A DNA stretch of 64,000 bases, from contig JAFOFB010000015.1 in assembly GCA_017387505.1 (NCBI GenBank), forward strand, positions 1 through 64,000, written 5' to 3'. Position numbers and translations under genes: made by a program. Under the pieces are notes generated by a model. The model did not search any database, was not told the origin of the DNA, and saw only the letters and a list, made by a program, of their open reading frames with translations. Source of the DNA: Methanocorpusculum sp. (GTDB lineage Archaea > Halobacteriota > Methanomicrobia > Methanomicrobiales > Methanocorpusculaceae). Positions 8,164 through 17,644 of this stretch are shown here, piece by piece (positions within the stretch are counted from its first letter, which is position 1; each line of letters starts with the position of its first letter).

Positions 8164-8991
8164 ATGGATCTGGTATTCAGCAGGCTCGATGACTCTGTCG
8201 CACGTTTCACTATCCACGGAGCGACCCCTGCATTTGCCAACGCCCTTCGTCGCTCAATGATTGGAGAGGTTCCAACTCTCGCAATCGAAGACATTCGCAT
8301 CTACGACAACACCAGCGTTCTCTTTGATGAGATTCTCGCACACAGACTTGGTATGATTCCAATCAAGACCGATCTGTCTCAGTATGCCCCAAGAGCAGAA
8401 TGCTCCTGCGGCGGCGTTGGATGTCCGGGATGTACAGTTACCTTCACTCTGAGCGCTGAAGGTCCGAAGATGGTTACTTCCGGAGATCTCATCTCTATGG
8501 ATCCAAAGACCGTTCCAGTCCTTGATAATATCCCAATCATCAAGCTTTGGGAAGGACAGAAGGTTGTTCTGGAAGCAACTGCTGAAGTCAACTACGGTAA
8601 AGAACACGCAAAGTGGGAACCAACTCTCGCATGCGGCTACAAAGAATTCCCGGTTATTACTATTTCCGAGAAATGCGACGGCTGCGGAAAATGCGTTTCC
8701 GAGTGTCCACGCGATGTTCTGGAAATTGCCGACGGCAAAGTTTCCATCCGTGTTGTAAACGGTGAGAGCAAAGAAAAGGACTGTTCGATGTGCCGTCTCT
8801 GTGAGACTGCATGTATGGACAGCGAAATCGGAGACGAGTCCGCAATCAAGATTGATGCAGATTCTACCAGATTAATCTTTGTTGTAGAAAGCGACGGCTC
8901 ACTGCCGGTAAAAGAAATCATCGAACGTGCACTGCTGCATATCAAATCAGTATCCACAGACTTAATTGATGCATTACAGGAGGGACTGTAA
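8164..8991 (+). CDS. rpoD: RNA polymerase subunit D (Rpo3) with ferredoxin-like domain
   Basis: 275 residues. Subunit D, with L, N and P, forms the alpha-like scaffold of archaeal RNA polymerase. The N-terminal dimerisation core (TPAFANALRRSMIGEVPTLAIEDI) is followed by a zinc-type Cys group (Cys80, 82, 87, 90). An inserted ferredoxin domain has two full four-cysteine sets: Cys171, 174, 177, 181 and Cys207, 210, 213, 217. Two complete sets suggest two 4Fe-4S clusters, as known for many methanogen D subunits. It is encoded between S11 and L18e as usual. Confidence 0.96.
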   Translation: MDLVFSRLDDSVARFTIHGATPAFANALRRSMIGEVPTLAIEDIRIYDNTSVLFDEILAHRLGMIPIKTDLSQYAPRAECSCGGVGCPGCTVTFTLSAEGPKMVTSGDLISMDPKTVPVLDNIPIIKLWEGQKVVLEATAEVNYGKEHAKWEPTLACGYKEFPVITISEKCDGCGKCVSECPRDVLEIADGKVSIRVVNGESKEKDCSMCRLCETACMDSEIGDESAIKIDADSTRLIFVVESDGSLPVKEIIERALLHIKSVSTDLIDALQEGL

Positions 8992-9345
8992 ATGAATAAA
9001 TCTAACCCCCGCCTCGAATCCTTAATCATGATGCTTAAACGCGCATCTAGAGAGAACGAGGCAAACATCTGGCGCGAGATTGCAGGACGTCTTGAGACCT
9101 CCAGCAAGAACCACGCAGAAGTAAATGTCAGTAAGATCAACCGCTACGCAAACGAGAACGAAATCATCATCGTTCCAGGCAAAGTCCTTGCCGCAGGAAC
9201 CATTGGTGCAGCTGTTAAAGTTGCAGCATTAAACTTCTCCGATGCAGCACGCGAGAAAATCACCGAGGCAAACGGAACCTGCATGACTATCGAAGAGCTC
9301 GTTGCAGCAAATCCGAAGGGAAGCCGTGTCAGAATTCTGAGGTGA
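8992..9345 (+). CDS. rpl18e: 50S ribosomal protein L18e
   Basis: 117 residues. An archaeal/eukaryotic 50S protein of the L15-like fold. The N-terminus (NPRLESLIMMLKRASRENEANIWREIAGRLE) and the segment VPGKVLAAGTIGAAVKVAALNFSD are diagnostic. It starts directly after the rpoD stop and lies 6 bases before L13. A normal member of this operon. Confidence 0.95.
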   Translation: MNKSNPRLESLIMMLKRASRENEANIWREIAGRLETSSKNHAEVNVSKINRYANENEIIIVPGKVLAAGTIGAAVKVAALNFSDAAREKITEANGTCMTIEELVAANPKGSRVRILR

Positions 9346-9351
9346 ATTAGA

Positions 9352-9774
9352 ATGGTTACCGTTATTGATGCAGAAAACCTTCTTCTTGGAAGACTCTCCA
9401 GTATCGTTGCCACCCGCGTTCTTGCAGGTGAAGAGATTGCAATCATCAACGCTGAGAAAGCAATCGTTTCCGGAAACCGCGCAATGGTCTTAAACGAATA
9501 CTACGTCAAGCGCGTACGCGGATCCGTCGAAGGCGGTCCGTTCTACCCGAGACGCCCAGACCAGCTTGTTAAGCGTACCATCCGCGGTATGCTTCCATAC
9601 AAGACCCGCCCGGGAGCAGCAGCTTTCCGCCGTGTCAAGGCATACGTCGGCGTTCCGTACGAGTTCAAAGACGCAGAAGCAGAAGTCCTTGCAGACGCAC
9701 ACCGCGACAGACTTTCCGGTGCACGCTATGTTGCAGTCGGTGAGATCAGCAAGAACCTTGGAGCAAAGTTCTAA
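9352..9774 (+). CDS. rpl13: 50S ribosomal protein L13
   Basis: 140 residues, archaeal L13p. VIDAENLLLGRLSSIVATRVL at the N-terminus and YYVKRVRGSVEGGPFYPRRPDQLVKRTIRGMLPYK in the middle are standard. It is followed 16 bases later by S9, a pairing kept across archaea and bacteria. Confidence 0.96.
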   Translation: MVTVIDAENLLLGRLSSIVATRVLAGEEIAIINAEKAIVSGNRAMVLNEYYVKRVRGSVEGGPFYPRRPDQLVKRTIRGMLPYKTRPGAAAFRRVKAYVGVPYEFKDAEAEVLADAHRDRLSGARYVAVGEISKNLGAKF

Positions 9775-9790
9775 AACAGGTGAATGAAAC

Positions 9791-10189
9791 ATGAAAGTAA
9801 TTAACACCAGTGGAAAGAGAAAGACCGCTATTGCACGCGCAACCTTCCGCGAGGGCAAGGGCAGAGTTCGTATCAACTCCGTACCATTAGAGGTTTACTC
9901 CAACGAGATTATCAGAATGAAGATCTCTGAGGCAATTGCACTCGCACCAGGAGCAATCGACAACGTTGATGTTGACATCGAAGTCTCCGGTGGAGGAGTC
10001 ATGGGTCAGGCAGAGGCAGTCCGTACTGCACTTGGCCGCGGTATCCTTGGCTGGACCAACGATCCGAAGATTAAGGAAGTCTACCTGTCCTACGACAGAA
10101 CTCTCCTTGTCAACGATTCCCGTCAGAAGGAAATGAAGAAGCCACACGGCCGTGGTGCACGTGCGCGCTTCCAGAAATCCTACCGTTAA
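9791..10189 (+). CDS. rps9: 30S ribosomal protein S9
   Basis: 132 residues. S9 lies in the 30S head, and its basic tail reaches the P-site tRNA. The tail ([17 protein letters not shown]) is intact, as is [20 protein letters not shown]. The ATG is preceded by CAGGTGAATGAAAC, giving an AGGTGA ribosome site. It is the last ribosomal protein before rpoN. Confidence 0.97.
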   Translation: MKVINTSGKRKTAIARATFREGKGRVRINSVPLEVYSNEIIRMKISEAIALAPGAIDNVDVDIEVSGGGVMGQAEAVRTALGRGILGWTNDPKIKEVYLSYDRTLLVNDSRQKEMKKPHGRGARARFQKSYR

Positions 10190-10263
10190 GTACCGAAGGT
10201 CGAATATATTGGAGGGAAACCTCCCTCCAATTCGAAACTTTAATAAGGACACAAAGATAACTT

Positions 10264-10452
10264 ATGATACCAGTTCGATGTTTCACATGTGGGAAAGTTG
10301 TTTCCACATACTGGGAAGAATATCAACAGAGAACAGCAGCCGGTGAGGACCCGAAAGATGTCCTTGATTCACTTGGATTAGACCGTTACTGCTGCAGAAG
10401 AATGCTTCTGTCTCACAAAGAGACTGTTGATGAGTTGTACCCCTACACGTGA
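10264..10452 (+). CDS. rpoN: RNA polymerase subunit N (Rpo10)
   Basis: 62 residues. A small zinc-binding polymerase subunit. The atypical zinc site is visible as CFTCGK near the N-terminus and the adjacent CC in [12 protein letters not shown]. Length and sequence are typical. It follows S9 by 74 bases and precedes tRNA-Pro. Confidence 0.96.
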   Translation: MIPVRCFTCGKVVSTYWEEYQQRTAAGEDPKDVLDSLGLDRYCCRRMLLSHKETVDELYPYT

Positions 10453-10467
10453 AGCATGAGAATGAGC

Positions 10468-10542
10468 GGGGCCGTAGGGTAGCCTGGACCATCCTATTAC
10501 GTTCGGGACGTAGTGACCTGAGTTCGAATCTCAGCGGCCCCA
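10468..10542 (+). tRNA. tRNA-Pro (anticodon CGG)
   Basis: 75 bases. GGGGCCG (10468-10474) pairs with CGGCCCC (10535-10541), and the discriminator is A. The anticodon stem TTACG/CGTAG closes the loop TTCGGGA, with CGG at 10504-10506. The T arm contains GTTCGAATC. The gene sits inside the rpo/ribosomal operon and is followed at once by T7. It reads CCG. Confidence 0.95.
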
Positions 10543-10549
10543 TTTTTTT
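10543..10549 (+). terminator. Oligo-T after tRNA-Pro
   Basis: Seven T residues directly follow the tRNA discriminator base, a usual archaeal stop signal for tRNA transcripts. Confidence 0.5.
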
Positions 10550-10579
10550 CTCCCTGATTCATGGATGTGATTTTCTATA

Positions 10580-10777
10580 ATGACAGCTACTAGTTATACT
10601 CGTTATGAACGTGCCAGAATTGTAGGAGCACGCGCTTTGCAGATTTCGATGGGAGCTCCTGTCCTTGTCCGCACTGCAAAAATCGATCCGCTTGACATTG
10701 CTCTTGTGGAATTCGATGAGAACCGTGTCCCAATAACTGTCAGAAGACAGTTCGGTAACGTTGTTGAGGATCTTTAA
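10580..10777 (+). CDS. rpoK: RNA polymerase subunit K (Rpo6)
   Basis: 65 residues, the counterpart of bacterial omega and eukaryotic Rpb6. The core [22 protein letters not shown] is characteristic. It follows tRNA-Pro and runs directly into enolase, whose ATG comes straight after the TAA. Confidence 0.94.
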   Translation: MTATSYTRYERARIVGARALQISMGAPVLVRTAKIDPLDIALVEFDENRVPITVRRQFGNVVEDL

Positions 10778-11980
10778 ATGACTGAGATTGCAGATATTCT
10801 TCTCCGTATGATTGTCGACTCTCGCGGCAATCCGACTGTTGAGGCAGAGATTACTACTGTTTCCGGCGGCTTTGGCCGTGCATGTGCACCAAGCGGTGCA
10901 TCTACCGGAATCTACGAAGCACACGTTCGCCCATGTGATGAGGCAATCGAGGACGCAAGAAAGACTCTTATCCCGCAGCTCATCGAGCTCGATGCAGCAG
11001 ACCAGAGAGGTTTTGACTACGTCCTTCACGAGATTGACGGAACTGAGAACCTTTCCGGCATTGGTGCAAATGTTGCAGTTGCTCTCTCCCTTGCAAACGC
11101 AAAGGCAGCAGCATCCGCACAGGGAATGGAACTTTTCCAGTACCTTGGAGGAGCTTTTGTTCAGCACCAGACTCCGCTTCCGCTCGGTAACGTTATCGGC
11201 GGCGGAGCACACGCAGTCGATGCAACCGACATTCAGGAATTCCTGATTGTTCCAACCGGTGCAGGCAATGCATCTGAAGCTGTCTTTACCAACGCTCTTG
11301 TCCACAAGCGCATCAAAGAGATTCTTGTTGCGCGCGGCAAGGGATGCGGAAAAGGTGACGAAGGCGGATGGGCTCCGAAGATTTCCGACCTTGAAGCGTT
11401 CGAAATCGTAAAAGAAGCAACTGACAAGGTCTTTGACGAGACTGGAATCGAGGTCCGCATGGGTCTTGATGTTGCATCTTCCGAGATGTGGGATGCAGAG
11501 AAACAGCGGTATGTCTATAAGAACGCAGAGCGTACAACTGAGGAGCAGATCGCATACATTGCAGAGCTCATCGATGACTACAACCTGATTTATGTCGAAG
11601 ACCCGATTCAGGAAGAAGACTTCGAAGGCTTTGCCGCCATCACCTCCGAGGTTAAGGACCGCGACACTCTCATTTGCGGAGACGATCTCTTCGTAACCAA
11701 TGTCGAACGTCTGGCACAGGGTATTGAGATGAATGCAGGTAACTGTGTTTTAATCAAGCCGAACCAGATTGGTACCCTGACTGATACCTTTGAGACCATC
11801 GACCTCGCACACCGCTGCGGTTACGAGACTGTCATGAGTCACAGATCAGGTGAAACAACCGATGCCACCATTGCACACTTAGGAACTGCATTCGAATGCT
11901 GCTTCTTAAAGTGCGGTGTCGTCGGCGGCGAGCGCATCGCTAAATTAAATGAACTTATAAGAATTGAGGAGCATTTCTAA
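10778..11980 (+). CDS. eno: Enolase (phosphopyruvate hydratase)
   Basis: 400 residues. Converts 2-phosphoglycerate and phosphoenolpyruvate in the cytoplasm. It shows the substrate loop [10 protein letters not shown], the metal ligands around LDVASSEM and [10 protein letters not shown], the GDDLFVTN segment, and the C-terminal catalytic region [19 protein letters not shown]. Length is slightly below bacterial enolase at about 430. The rpoK-eno-rps2 order is normal for archaea. Confidence 0.97.
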   Translation: MTEIADILLRMIVDSRGNPTVEAEITTVSGGFGRACAPSGASTGIYEAHVRPCDEAIEDARKTLIPQLIELDAADQRGFDYVLHEIDGTENLSGIGANVAVALSLANAKAAASAQGMELFQYLGGAFVQHQTPLPLGNVIGGGAHAVDATDIQEFLIVPTGAGNASEAVFTNALVHKRIKEILVARGKGCGKGDEGGWAPKISDLEAFEIVKEATDKVFDETGIEVRMGLDVASSEMWDAEKQRYVYKNAERTTEEQIAYIAELIDDYNLIYVEDPIQEEDFEGFAAITSEVKDRDTLICGDDLFVTNVERLAQGIEMNAGNCVLIKPNQIGTLTDTFETIDLAHRCGYETVMSHRSGETTDATIAHLGTAFECCFLKCGVVGGERIAKLNELIRIEEHF

Positions 11981-11981
11981 A

Positions 11982-12590
11982 ATGGTCGACAATGAACTTG
12001 GAATTGAATTAACTGAACCATTAGTATCTGTAGAAGAATATCTTTCTGCTGGTGTCCACATCGGTACCCAGCAGAAAGACAACGACATGAAGGACTTCAT
12101 CTACCGCGTCCGTTCTGACGGTCTTTACATCATCGACATCAGAAAGACTGACGAGCGTATCAAGCAGGTTGCAAAGTTCCTTTCCCGCTACGAGCCAGGA
12201 AAGATTTTCGTTGTCACTTCCCGTCAGTACGGTCAGTACCCGGCACAGAAGTTCGCAGACACCCTTGGTGCAATCTCCCACGTTGGCAGATTCATCCCGG
12301 GAACCTTAACCAACCCGAAGCTCCCGAAGTACGTTGAGCCGGAAATAGTTATCGTCACCGATCCAATCGGAGACTCTCAGGTTATCACCGAGGCAGTCCA
12401 GTGCGGAATCCCGGTCATCGCACTCTGTGACATCAACAACCAGACCAACAATGTCGATCTTGTCATCCCGACCAACAACAAGGGACGCAAGGCACTCTCC
12501 ATGATCTACTTCCTCTTAACCAGAGAGATCATGAAGCAGAAGGGCATTGTTTCCTCCCTGACTGTTGAAGACTTCGAAGCTGACCTCTAA
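11982..12590 (+). CDS. rps2: 30S ribosomal protein S2
   Basis: 202 residues. Archaeal S2 with the N-terminal [33 protein letters not shown] 11982 is chosen because GAGGAG at 11966-11971 gives good spacing. A frame-extending TTG at 11964 would lie inside the enolase end and ahead of that site. It is the last gene of the cluster and is followed by a T11 terminator. Confidence 0.96.
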   Translation: MVDNELGIELTEPLVSVEEYLSAGVHIGTQQKDNDMKDFIYRVRSDGLYIIDIRKTDERIKQVAKFLSRYEPGKIFVVTSRQYGQYPAQKFADTLGAISHVGRFIPGTLTNPKLPKYVEPEIVIVTDPIGDSQVITEAVQCGIPVIALCDINNQTNNVDLVIPTNNKGRKALSMIYFLLTREIMKQKGIVSSLTVEDFEADL

Positions 12591-12615
12591 GTCAGTTTCT
12601 AAGAAAATCATATCC

Positions 12616-12626
12616 TTTTTTTTTTT
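12616..12626 (+). terminator. T11 terminator after rps2
   Basis: Eleven consecutive T residues begin 25 bases after the S2 stop. The remaining gap to 12904 holds repeated CTGT/TTCNTCTGT words but no gene or clear structure that I can support. Confidence 0.55.
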
Positions 12627-12904
12627 GAATTTGTTTTAGTCTGTTTTCGTCTGTAATTATTTCAGACTGTGTTCATCTGTATTTTCTTTTCATGTATTCG
12701 TGTCTTGGAAACCACTCATTGGGTACTAAAAACAACGCGCAGGATACGTTTTCACTATTCGGATATTGATATGAAATAGCAAATACGCCTTGGATAAACG
12801 TATTTCACAAAACAAGCTTCAAAATAGTCTTAAAATCCGGTGAGGGCAGCAGTATCCACACTGCTTTGTACTCCACATCCCCCACCTAACAATAATATAT
12901 GACG

Positions 12905-13831
12905 TTAAGTGTTTTTAATCTTACCGTCTTTACCGGTCAGAATACCGAGTTTGCGCAGGTCATTTACTACTGCTTTGAGGTAGTCCGCGGTGATATCGAA
13001 GGAGATTACATCTTTAGTTCCCTCAAGCGGGAAGGATGGTGCTCCAAGTGCTTCGAGGAGTGCTTCTTCGGATGCATTTCCTTCTGCGACGAGTTCGTGA
13101 ATCTTTCCAACGAATGCCTGCTTGAAGAAGACTGCATCAACGAACTTTGCTGCTTCGTCCTCATCGACATCAACGTGGTCGAGGAAGTCTGCGATTTCAT
13201 CGGTGTTGACGAAGAGAACTTCAGTTCCGACAGTGATTACGTATTCAGTGGTCGAAGAGGTTCTGACATGGCTTGCGATTCCGCATTCAGCGAGGTCCTC
13301 GGAGGTTACTGCCGGGAAGTCGGTGTATGCGTACATGATTCTCATCTCATCTGCAGGCTTTACTCCGGTTAAGCGGTAGTCTTCTCCTGCCTCTTCTAAC
13401 AGTCCGTTGTCCTCTAAGGTTGCAAGAATCATTAAGGATGAGACAAACTTGTCTGCGGCTTCCTTTCTGATTGCATCGTCTCCGGTTGCATCAATGGACT
13501 GGAGCTGTGCTAACATCTGGGACGGGGTTGCATCAGATAAGAGGTCACCTTCTTTGTGCTCGGCGAAGAATTTTTCGAGGGTTTCTTTTCTTTCGACGAG
13601 GTCGTTTTTCATGTGGAGGAGGTCTTCGTCGACTTCATTTTCCTCGGCATCCTTTTTGGCGAGGAGGTCGATGAGGTTCATGAACTCAGCGATGGTTCCT
13701 TCGAAGTATGGCTCTCCGGTGAATTTGTGCTCAACCGAGATGCGGGAACCGCACTCCTTTTCACGGAGGAATTTCTGGAACTCGACAGCATCCTCGTGAG
13801 AGTAAAAGATGATTTTTTCTTCGAGTGTCAT
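12905..13831 (-). CDS. Unknown acidic protein
   Basis: 308 residues and strongly acidic (many Glu/Asp runs, such as AKKDAEENEVDEDLLHMKNDLVE, likely coiled coil near residues 55-95). There is no signal peptide and no membrane segment. The C-terminal part (FDITADYLKAVVNDLRKLGILTGKDGKI) looks like a winged-helix end. A central region repeats the Asp-rich phrase FLDHVDVDEDEAAKFVDAVFF. I do not recognise the family. It is monocistronic and divergent from purF. Codon use matches the highly expressed neighbours, so it may be abundant. Confidence 0.8.
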   Translation of the reverse strand: MTLEEKIIFYSHEDAVEFQKFLREKECGSRISVEHKFTGEPYFEGTIAEFMNLIDLLAKKDAEENEVDEDLLHMKNDLVERKETLEKFFAEHKEGDLLSDATPSQMLAQLQSIDATGDDAIRKEAADKFVSSLMILATLEDNGLLEEAGEDYRLTGVKPADEMRIMYAYTDFPAVTSEDLAECGIASHVRTSSTTEYVITVGTEVLFVNTDEIADFLDHVDVDEDEAAKFVDAVFFKQAFVGKIHELVAEGNASEEALLEALGAPSFPLEGTKDVISFDITADYLKAVVNDLRKLGILTGKDGKIKNT

Positions 13832-13917
13832 TCTAAGTAGATAGTTAGTTTCGCATAAGGGATATATCTACCTCTCAGTCGGTTAAATGTATATCCGGCT
13901 TTGGCAAATATTTCTGT

Positions 13918-15309
13918 ATGTGCGGAATCGCCGGGACAGCCGATACAACACCTGCAGCACCAGTTCTCTACCATCTCCTCCATGCACTGCAGCATCGCGG
14001 GCAGGAGAGTGCGGGAATATTTGTCTGGGACGGAACTTCGGTACAGAAGCAGAAAGGATACGGACTGGTCTCGGAAGTGTTCAGTGATGCCGACCTCAAA
14101 CGGTTTACCGGAACGGTTGGTATCGGGCATGTCCGATATCCGACAACCGGCGGCTCGAAGCCGGAAAATATCCAGCCGTTTCATTTTCTCTTCCGCGGGC
14201 ATTCTTTATCGGTGGTACATAACGGAAATCTGGTAAACACTGAGGCTTTGCGGGACGAATATGCAGGCCGCGGCGTTACCTTCTCCTCAACCTCGGACAC
14301 CGAGGTTATCGGAACGGTTCTCGCCGGAGAGCTGGTGAAGGGAAAAAGTCCGGAGGATGCCGTACTCTTTGTACTGCAGAAACTCTCCGGCTCATATGCT
14401 GTTATCTGTATGCTTGACGGGCAGCTTTTCGGATTCCGCGATCCGCTTGGCATAAAGCCGTTCTGCATGGGAAAAACAAAGACAGGAGGATACATCCTTG
14501 CCTCGGAAAGCGCCGCACTTGATGCTGTCGGAGCGGAGCTTCTGCGGGATGTGCGTCCGGGAGAGTTTGTCTTAGTCGGTACAGACGGCATCGTTTCATC
14601 ACAGTTGGTGAAGGCGGAATCTCCTGCGCACTGTATCTTCGAGTACATCTATTTTGCCCGCCCTGATTTGATTCTCGACGGGGTGCCGGTATATGATGTC
14701 CGCAGAAAGACCGGGGAGATTCTCGCCCGGGAATCGTCTGCCGCTGCGGAAATGGTATCCCCTGTTCCGGATTCCGGGACTGCTTCCGCGGTTGGATTTG
14801 CAAAACAAAGCGGCATCCCGTTTCGGGAAGCCCTCATCAAAAACCGCTATACGGGCAGAACCTTTATTCTTCCCAGTCAGGAGAAGCGTGAGCTTGGCGT
14901 CCGCATGAAACTGAATCCGGTTCGCTCTCACGTACAAAACCGCTCGGTGATTCTGGTGGATGACAGTATTGTCCGCGGCACTACCGCGAAACGGATTTTG
15001 TCTCTGGTCCGTGATTTTGGCGCAGCGGAGATTCATCTGCGGATAGCATCTCCTCCGGTAATTGCTCCCTGTTATCTGGGAACGGATTTTCCGACCAGAG
15101 AGGAGCTTATCTCTTCTGCAAAGACGGTTGATGAAGTCCGGGATACTATCGGGGCGTCAACACTTGTCCATGTATCACTGTCAGGTCTGATAGAAGCATC
15201 CGGTTTGCCGAAAGAGTCCCTCTGTCTTGGGTGTCTGACCGGGATGTATCCTCTGGAGATTGCAGGAGAAGTTTGCGAAAAGAAAAAAATGTGTGTTTAC
15301 CGTAGATAG
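13918..15309 (+). CDS. purF: Amidophosphoribosyltransferase
   Basis: 463 residues. Catalyses the first committed step of purine synthesis, from PRPP and glutamine to phosphoribosylamine. The nucleophile Cys2 follows the start Met (MCGIAGT), which fixes ATG 13918. The PRPP loop is VILVDDSIVRGTTAKRIL. Cysteines at AHCIFEY, IAPCYLG and CLGCLTG match the four Fe-S ligands of the Bacillus-type enzyme. The stop is TAG, one of few in this window, and the next in-frame stop comes only six codons later. It converges with the DUF3781 gene, whose end overlaps it by 13 bases. Confidence 0.96.
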   Translation: MCGIAGTADTTPAAPVLYHLLHALQHRGQESAGIFVWDGTSVQKQKGYGLVSEVFSDADLKRFTGTVGIGHVRYPTTGGSKPENIQPFHFLFRGHSLSVVHNGNLVNTEALRDEYAGRGVTFSSTSDTEVIGTVLAGELVKGKSPEDAVLFVLQKLSGSYAVICMLDGQLFGFRDPLGIKPFCMGKTKTGGYILASESAALDAVGAELLRDVRPGEFVLVGTDGIVSSQLVKAESPAHCIFEYIYFARPDLILDGVPVYDVRRKTGEILARESSAAAEMVSPVPDSGTASAVGFAKQSGIPFREALIKNRYTGRTFILPSQEKRELGVRMKLNPVRSHVQNRSVILVDDSIVRGTTAKRILSLVRDFGAAEIHLRIASPPVIAPCYLGTDFPTREELISSAKTVDEVRDTIGASTLVHVSLSGLIEASGLPKESLCLGCLTGMYPLEIAGEVCEKKKMCVYRR

Positions 15310-15563
15310 TACGGGACGAACTTCTTGTGAGCGGTGATAATGGTCTTGCTGTTTGCATTAATCGTTATCACGTAGTCCTCCGACTCTGCATACCAGTTTT
15401 TCCCGATTCTGGTAACAGCACCTTCGGAATTTTTTATTCTGTCTTTACACCATGACATCACATCGGCTGTTTCCAGCTGCAGGTTTCTTCTGATTCTTTC
15501 GCTTCCCTGCTCAGTGATATGTAAATGCTCTAATTGAGAAAGTAATTCGTTTTTCGCCGTCAT
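15297..15563 (-). CDS. DUF3781 family protein
   Basis: 88 residues from ATG 15563. The frame stays open to 15755, but the upstream part is low-complexity and not family-like. The sequence ELLSQLEHLHITEQGSERIRRNL, then DVMSWCKDRI, GKNWYAE and TIITAHK, matches DUF3781, a small family found in bacteria and some archaea with no known role. No signal peptide or membrane segment. It overlaps the 3' end of purF in a tail-to-tail arrangement and was perhaps acquired horizontally. Confidence 0.8.
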   Translation of the reverse strand: MTAKNELLSQLEHLHITEQGSERIRRNLQLETADVMSWCKDRIKNSEGAVTRIGKNWYAESEDYVITINANSKTIITAHKKFVPYYLR

Positions 15564-15884
15564 AATAGAACCCTTCTGTGTACGGCTGCCTGATTGAGAC
15601 ATTCTGCTGCCTGTATCTTTGGCAGCAATACGGGGAGAGAATACTTCCTCTGTTGTTCTAAATTCTGAAAACTGCTGTGATATATGTGAAGGATAACACA
15701 TCTCCGGGGTGTTTGGAGGGGGGAGATTTATCATTTCTGTGTTATGCACTAACATATATCATTTCATCTATATACTCACTGTTACTATTTATTTTTTATC
15801 CGCTTATTGCGTTTTTACTGGGTAATTTTTTGACAGCGGGTTAAGTTATTATGTAATTGTGATGAATCATATTCCGGCACATTC

Positions 15885-15928
15885 AAACACCACAGAACGG
15901 ATGGCAGGTGAGTTTCGGCGTGGTGTTT
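15885..15928 (+). promoter_or_regulatory. Stem-loop in the amtB leader
   Basis: AAACACCAC (15885-15893) pairs exactly with GTGGTGTTT (15920-15928), about 70 bases before the amtB start. It could be an operator or leader structure for nitrogen control. I see no GGAA-N-TTCC NrpR-type palindrome in the same stretch. Confidence 0.4.
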
Positions 15929-15996
15929 TTCCGCGTTTGGGGTTTTCCTGTTTTTCGTTTTTCTTTCTGTTTCATGTGCAGTACAGGTGAACGATT

Positions 15997-17199
15997 ATGG
16001 TTCTTGATACTGGTGCAACGGCCTGGGTTCTGATTTCAGCTGCATTGGTATTGCTGATGGTTCCCGCTGTAGGCCTTTTCTATGGAGGAATGGTAAGACG
16101 GAAGAATGTTATCTCAACGATGATGCTTTCTTTCGTTTCTCTTGCTCTTGGTATTGTTCAGTGGATTATTATCGGCTACACGCTGGCGTTTGGCGGCGAT
16201 GTTGCAGGGCTGATTGGTTCACTGGAGTTTTTCGGACTCAGCGGTATTCCGTTTGATGGGGTGACGAATGGGATTCCAGATATCCTGTTTGTCTGTTTCC
16301 AGATGATGTTTGCCTGTCTGGCCCTTGCGATTCTGACGTCCGGTCTGGTCGGAAGGGTGAAGCTTTCGTCCTATATTGTGTTCGGGCTTTTGTGGCTGAC
16401 GCTTGTGTACGCTCCGCTTGCTCACTGGGCATGGGGAGGAGGCTGGGCTTCCCAGCTTGGCGCGCTTGATTTTGCCGGAGGAACGGTTGTTCATATCAGT
16501 TCCGGCTTTGCGGCGCTTGCTTTGGCACTTGTTATCGGAAAGCGGATTGGGTTTGGTGCGCAGAATTTTGCGCCGCATAATATTCCAATGACGCTGATTG
16601 GCGGTATGTTTCTGATTCTTGGATGGTTCGGGTTTAATGCAGGTTCTGCCCTTGCCGCAGACAGTCTTGCCGCGAGTGCGTTTCTGGTGACTGCCGCTTC
16701 TGCGGCTTCCGGTGCGTTGACGTGGATGGCTGTTTCTGCGAAGAGCGGAAAGCCCGGTTCGCTCGGGTTTATTTCCGGTGCTCTCGCAGGTCTGGTTGGA
16801 ATTACGCCGGCGGCGGGATATGTGAATGTTGCCGGGGCTTTGGTTATCGGGGTTCTGACGTCTCTGTTCTGTTATGCCGCTTTACGCTGGAGAATGAAGA
16901 GGAGACTTGATGAGTCGCTTGATGCCTGGGCAATTCACGGTATGGGCGGTGTCTGCGGAGCGGTTCTGACGGGAGTGTTTGCGGTCTCTGCACTTTGCGG
17001 AGTCGGCGGTCTTCTGGAAGGAAATGTTCTGCAGTTTGCGGTTCAGCTTCTGGATGCGGGTGTTGCCGCAGGGTATTCGTTTGCGGTGACGTTTGTTCTT
17101 GCCTGGATTATCAATAAGACGCTTGGTCTGAGAGTTTCGCATGACGAGGAGTATGTTGGTATGGATATGAGCCAGCATGGAGAGCAGGCGCATGCCTGA
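15997..17199 (+). CDS. amtB: Ammonium transporter AmtB
   Basis: 400 residues with about 11 membrane segments. The Amt hallmark stretches are present: VPAVGLFYGGMVRRKNVISTMMLSF near the N-terminus, DFAGGTVVHISSGFAALALAL (one pore His) and DAWAIHGMGGVCGAVLTGVF (second His). It imports ammonium across the cell membrane. AGGTGA lies before the ATG. It is followed 12 bases later by glnK, the usual pair in which GlnK blocks the channel when nitrogen is plentiful. Confidence 0.97.
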   Translation: MVLDTGATAWVLISAALVLLMVPAVGLFYGGMVRRKNVISTMMLSFVSLALGIVQWIIIGYTLAFGGDVAGLIGSLEFFGLSGIPFDGVTNGIPDILFVCFQMMFACLALAILTSGLVGRVKLSSYIVFGLLWLTLVYAPLAHWAWGGGWASQLGALDFAGGTVVHISSGFAALALALVIGKRIGFGAQNFAPHNIPMTLIGGMFLILGWFGFNAGSALAADSLAASAFLVTAASAASGALTWMAVSAKSGKPGSLGFISGALAGLVGITPAAGYVNVAGALVIGVLTSLFCYAALRWRMKRRLDESLDAWAIHGMGGVCGAVLTGVFAVSALCGVGGLLEGNVLQFAVQLLDAGVAAGYSFAVTFVLAWIINKTLGLRVSHDEEYVGMDMSQHGEQAHA

Positions 17200-17211
17200 G
17201 GAGGTTTTCGT

Positions 17212-17544
17212 ATGAAGATGGTTGTTGCGGTTATCCGTCCTGAGAAGGTGGAAGGTGTGTTGAATGCTTTGGAGGAACATGATGTTCCGGGAGTGACTAT
17301 TACGGAGGTTTCCGGTCGCGGTGAGCAGGGAGGTATCTGTCTGCAGTATCGTGCGGGGAAGATGCGTGTTCATACGCTTCCGAAGACGAAGCTGGAGATT
17401 GTTGTTCCGGATTTGGATGTGGATATGCTGATTTCTCTTATCCGCGGGTATGCACGTACCGGTGAGAAAGGGGACGGGAGGATTTTTGTGCTTCCGGTTG
17501 AGGCGGCGGCGTGGGTTCGCACTGATGAATATCTGACTGAATAA
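17212..17544 (+). CDS. glnK: PII signal protein GlnK
   Basis: 110 residues. PII proteins bind 2-oxoglutarate and ATP/ADP and gate AmtB. The core MKMVVAVIRPEKVEGVLNAL and the C-terminal GEKGDGRIFVLPVE are standard. Tyr46 of the T-loop is kept, but position 51, where bacterial enzymes uridylylate Tyr, is Met (QYRAGKM). This protein therefore cannot be uridylylated there and is probably controlled by effector binding alone. It is followed by a T10 terminator. Confidence 0.96.
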   Translation: MKMVVAVIRPEKVEGVLNALEEHDVPGVTITEVSGRGEQGGICLQYRAGKMRVHTLPKTKLEIVVPDLDVDMLISLIRGYARTGEKGDGRIFVLPVEAAAWVRTDEYLTE

Positions 17545-17569
17545 TTTTCATTCACCAGCCTCATCCCTC

Positions 17570-17579
17570 TTTTTTTTTT
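17570..17579 (+). terminator. T10 terminator after amtB-glnK
   Basis: Ten T residues beginning 25 bases after the glnK stop. Confidence 0.5.
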
Positions 17580-17619
17580 GGTGTTGCTGATAAGATATGG
17601 CGTTCTTCCGGATTCTTGA

Positions 17620-17637
17620 GCAAAAAATAGCAGGGTG
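17620..17637 (+). repeat. 18-base direct repeat, left copy
   Basis: GCAAAAAATAGCAGGGTG, identical to 18470-18487. The two copies bracket the membrane protein and small lipoprotein genes. Confidence 0.7.
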
Positions 17638-17644
17638 GTGATTT

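Noticed and set aside
13407-13840. Plus-strand ORFs opposite the acidic protein gene
   Set aside because: They mirror the Glu/Asp-rich codons of the real minus-strand gene and give Ser/Arg- or Phe-rich products.
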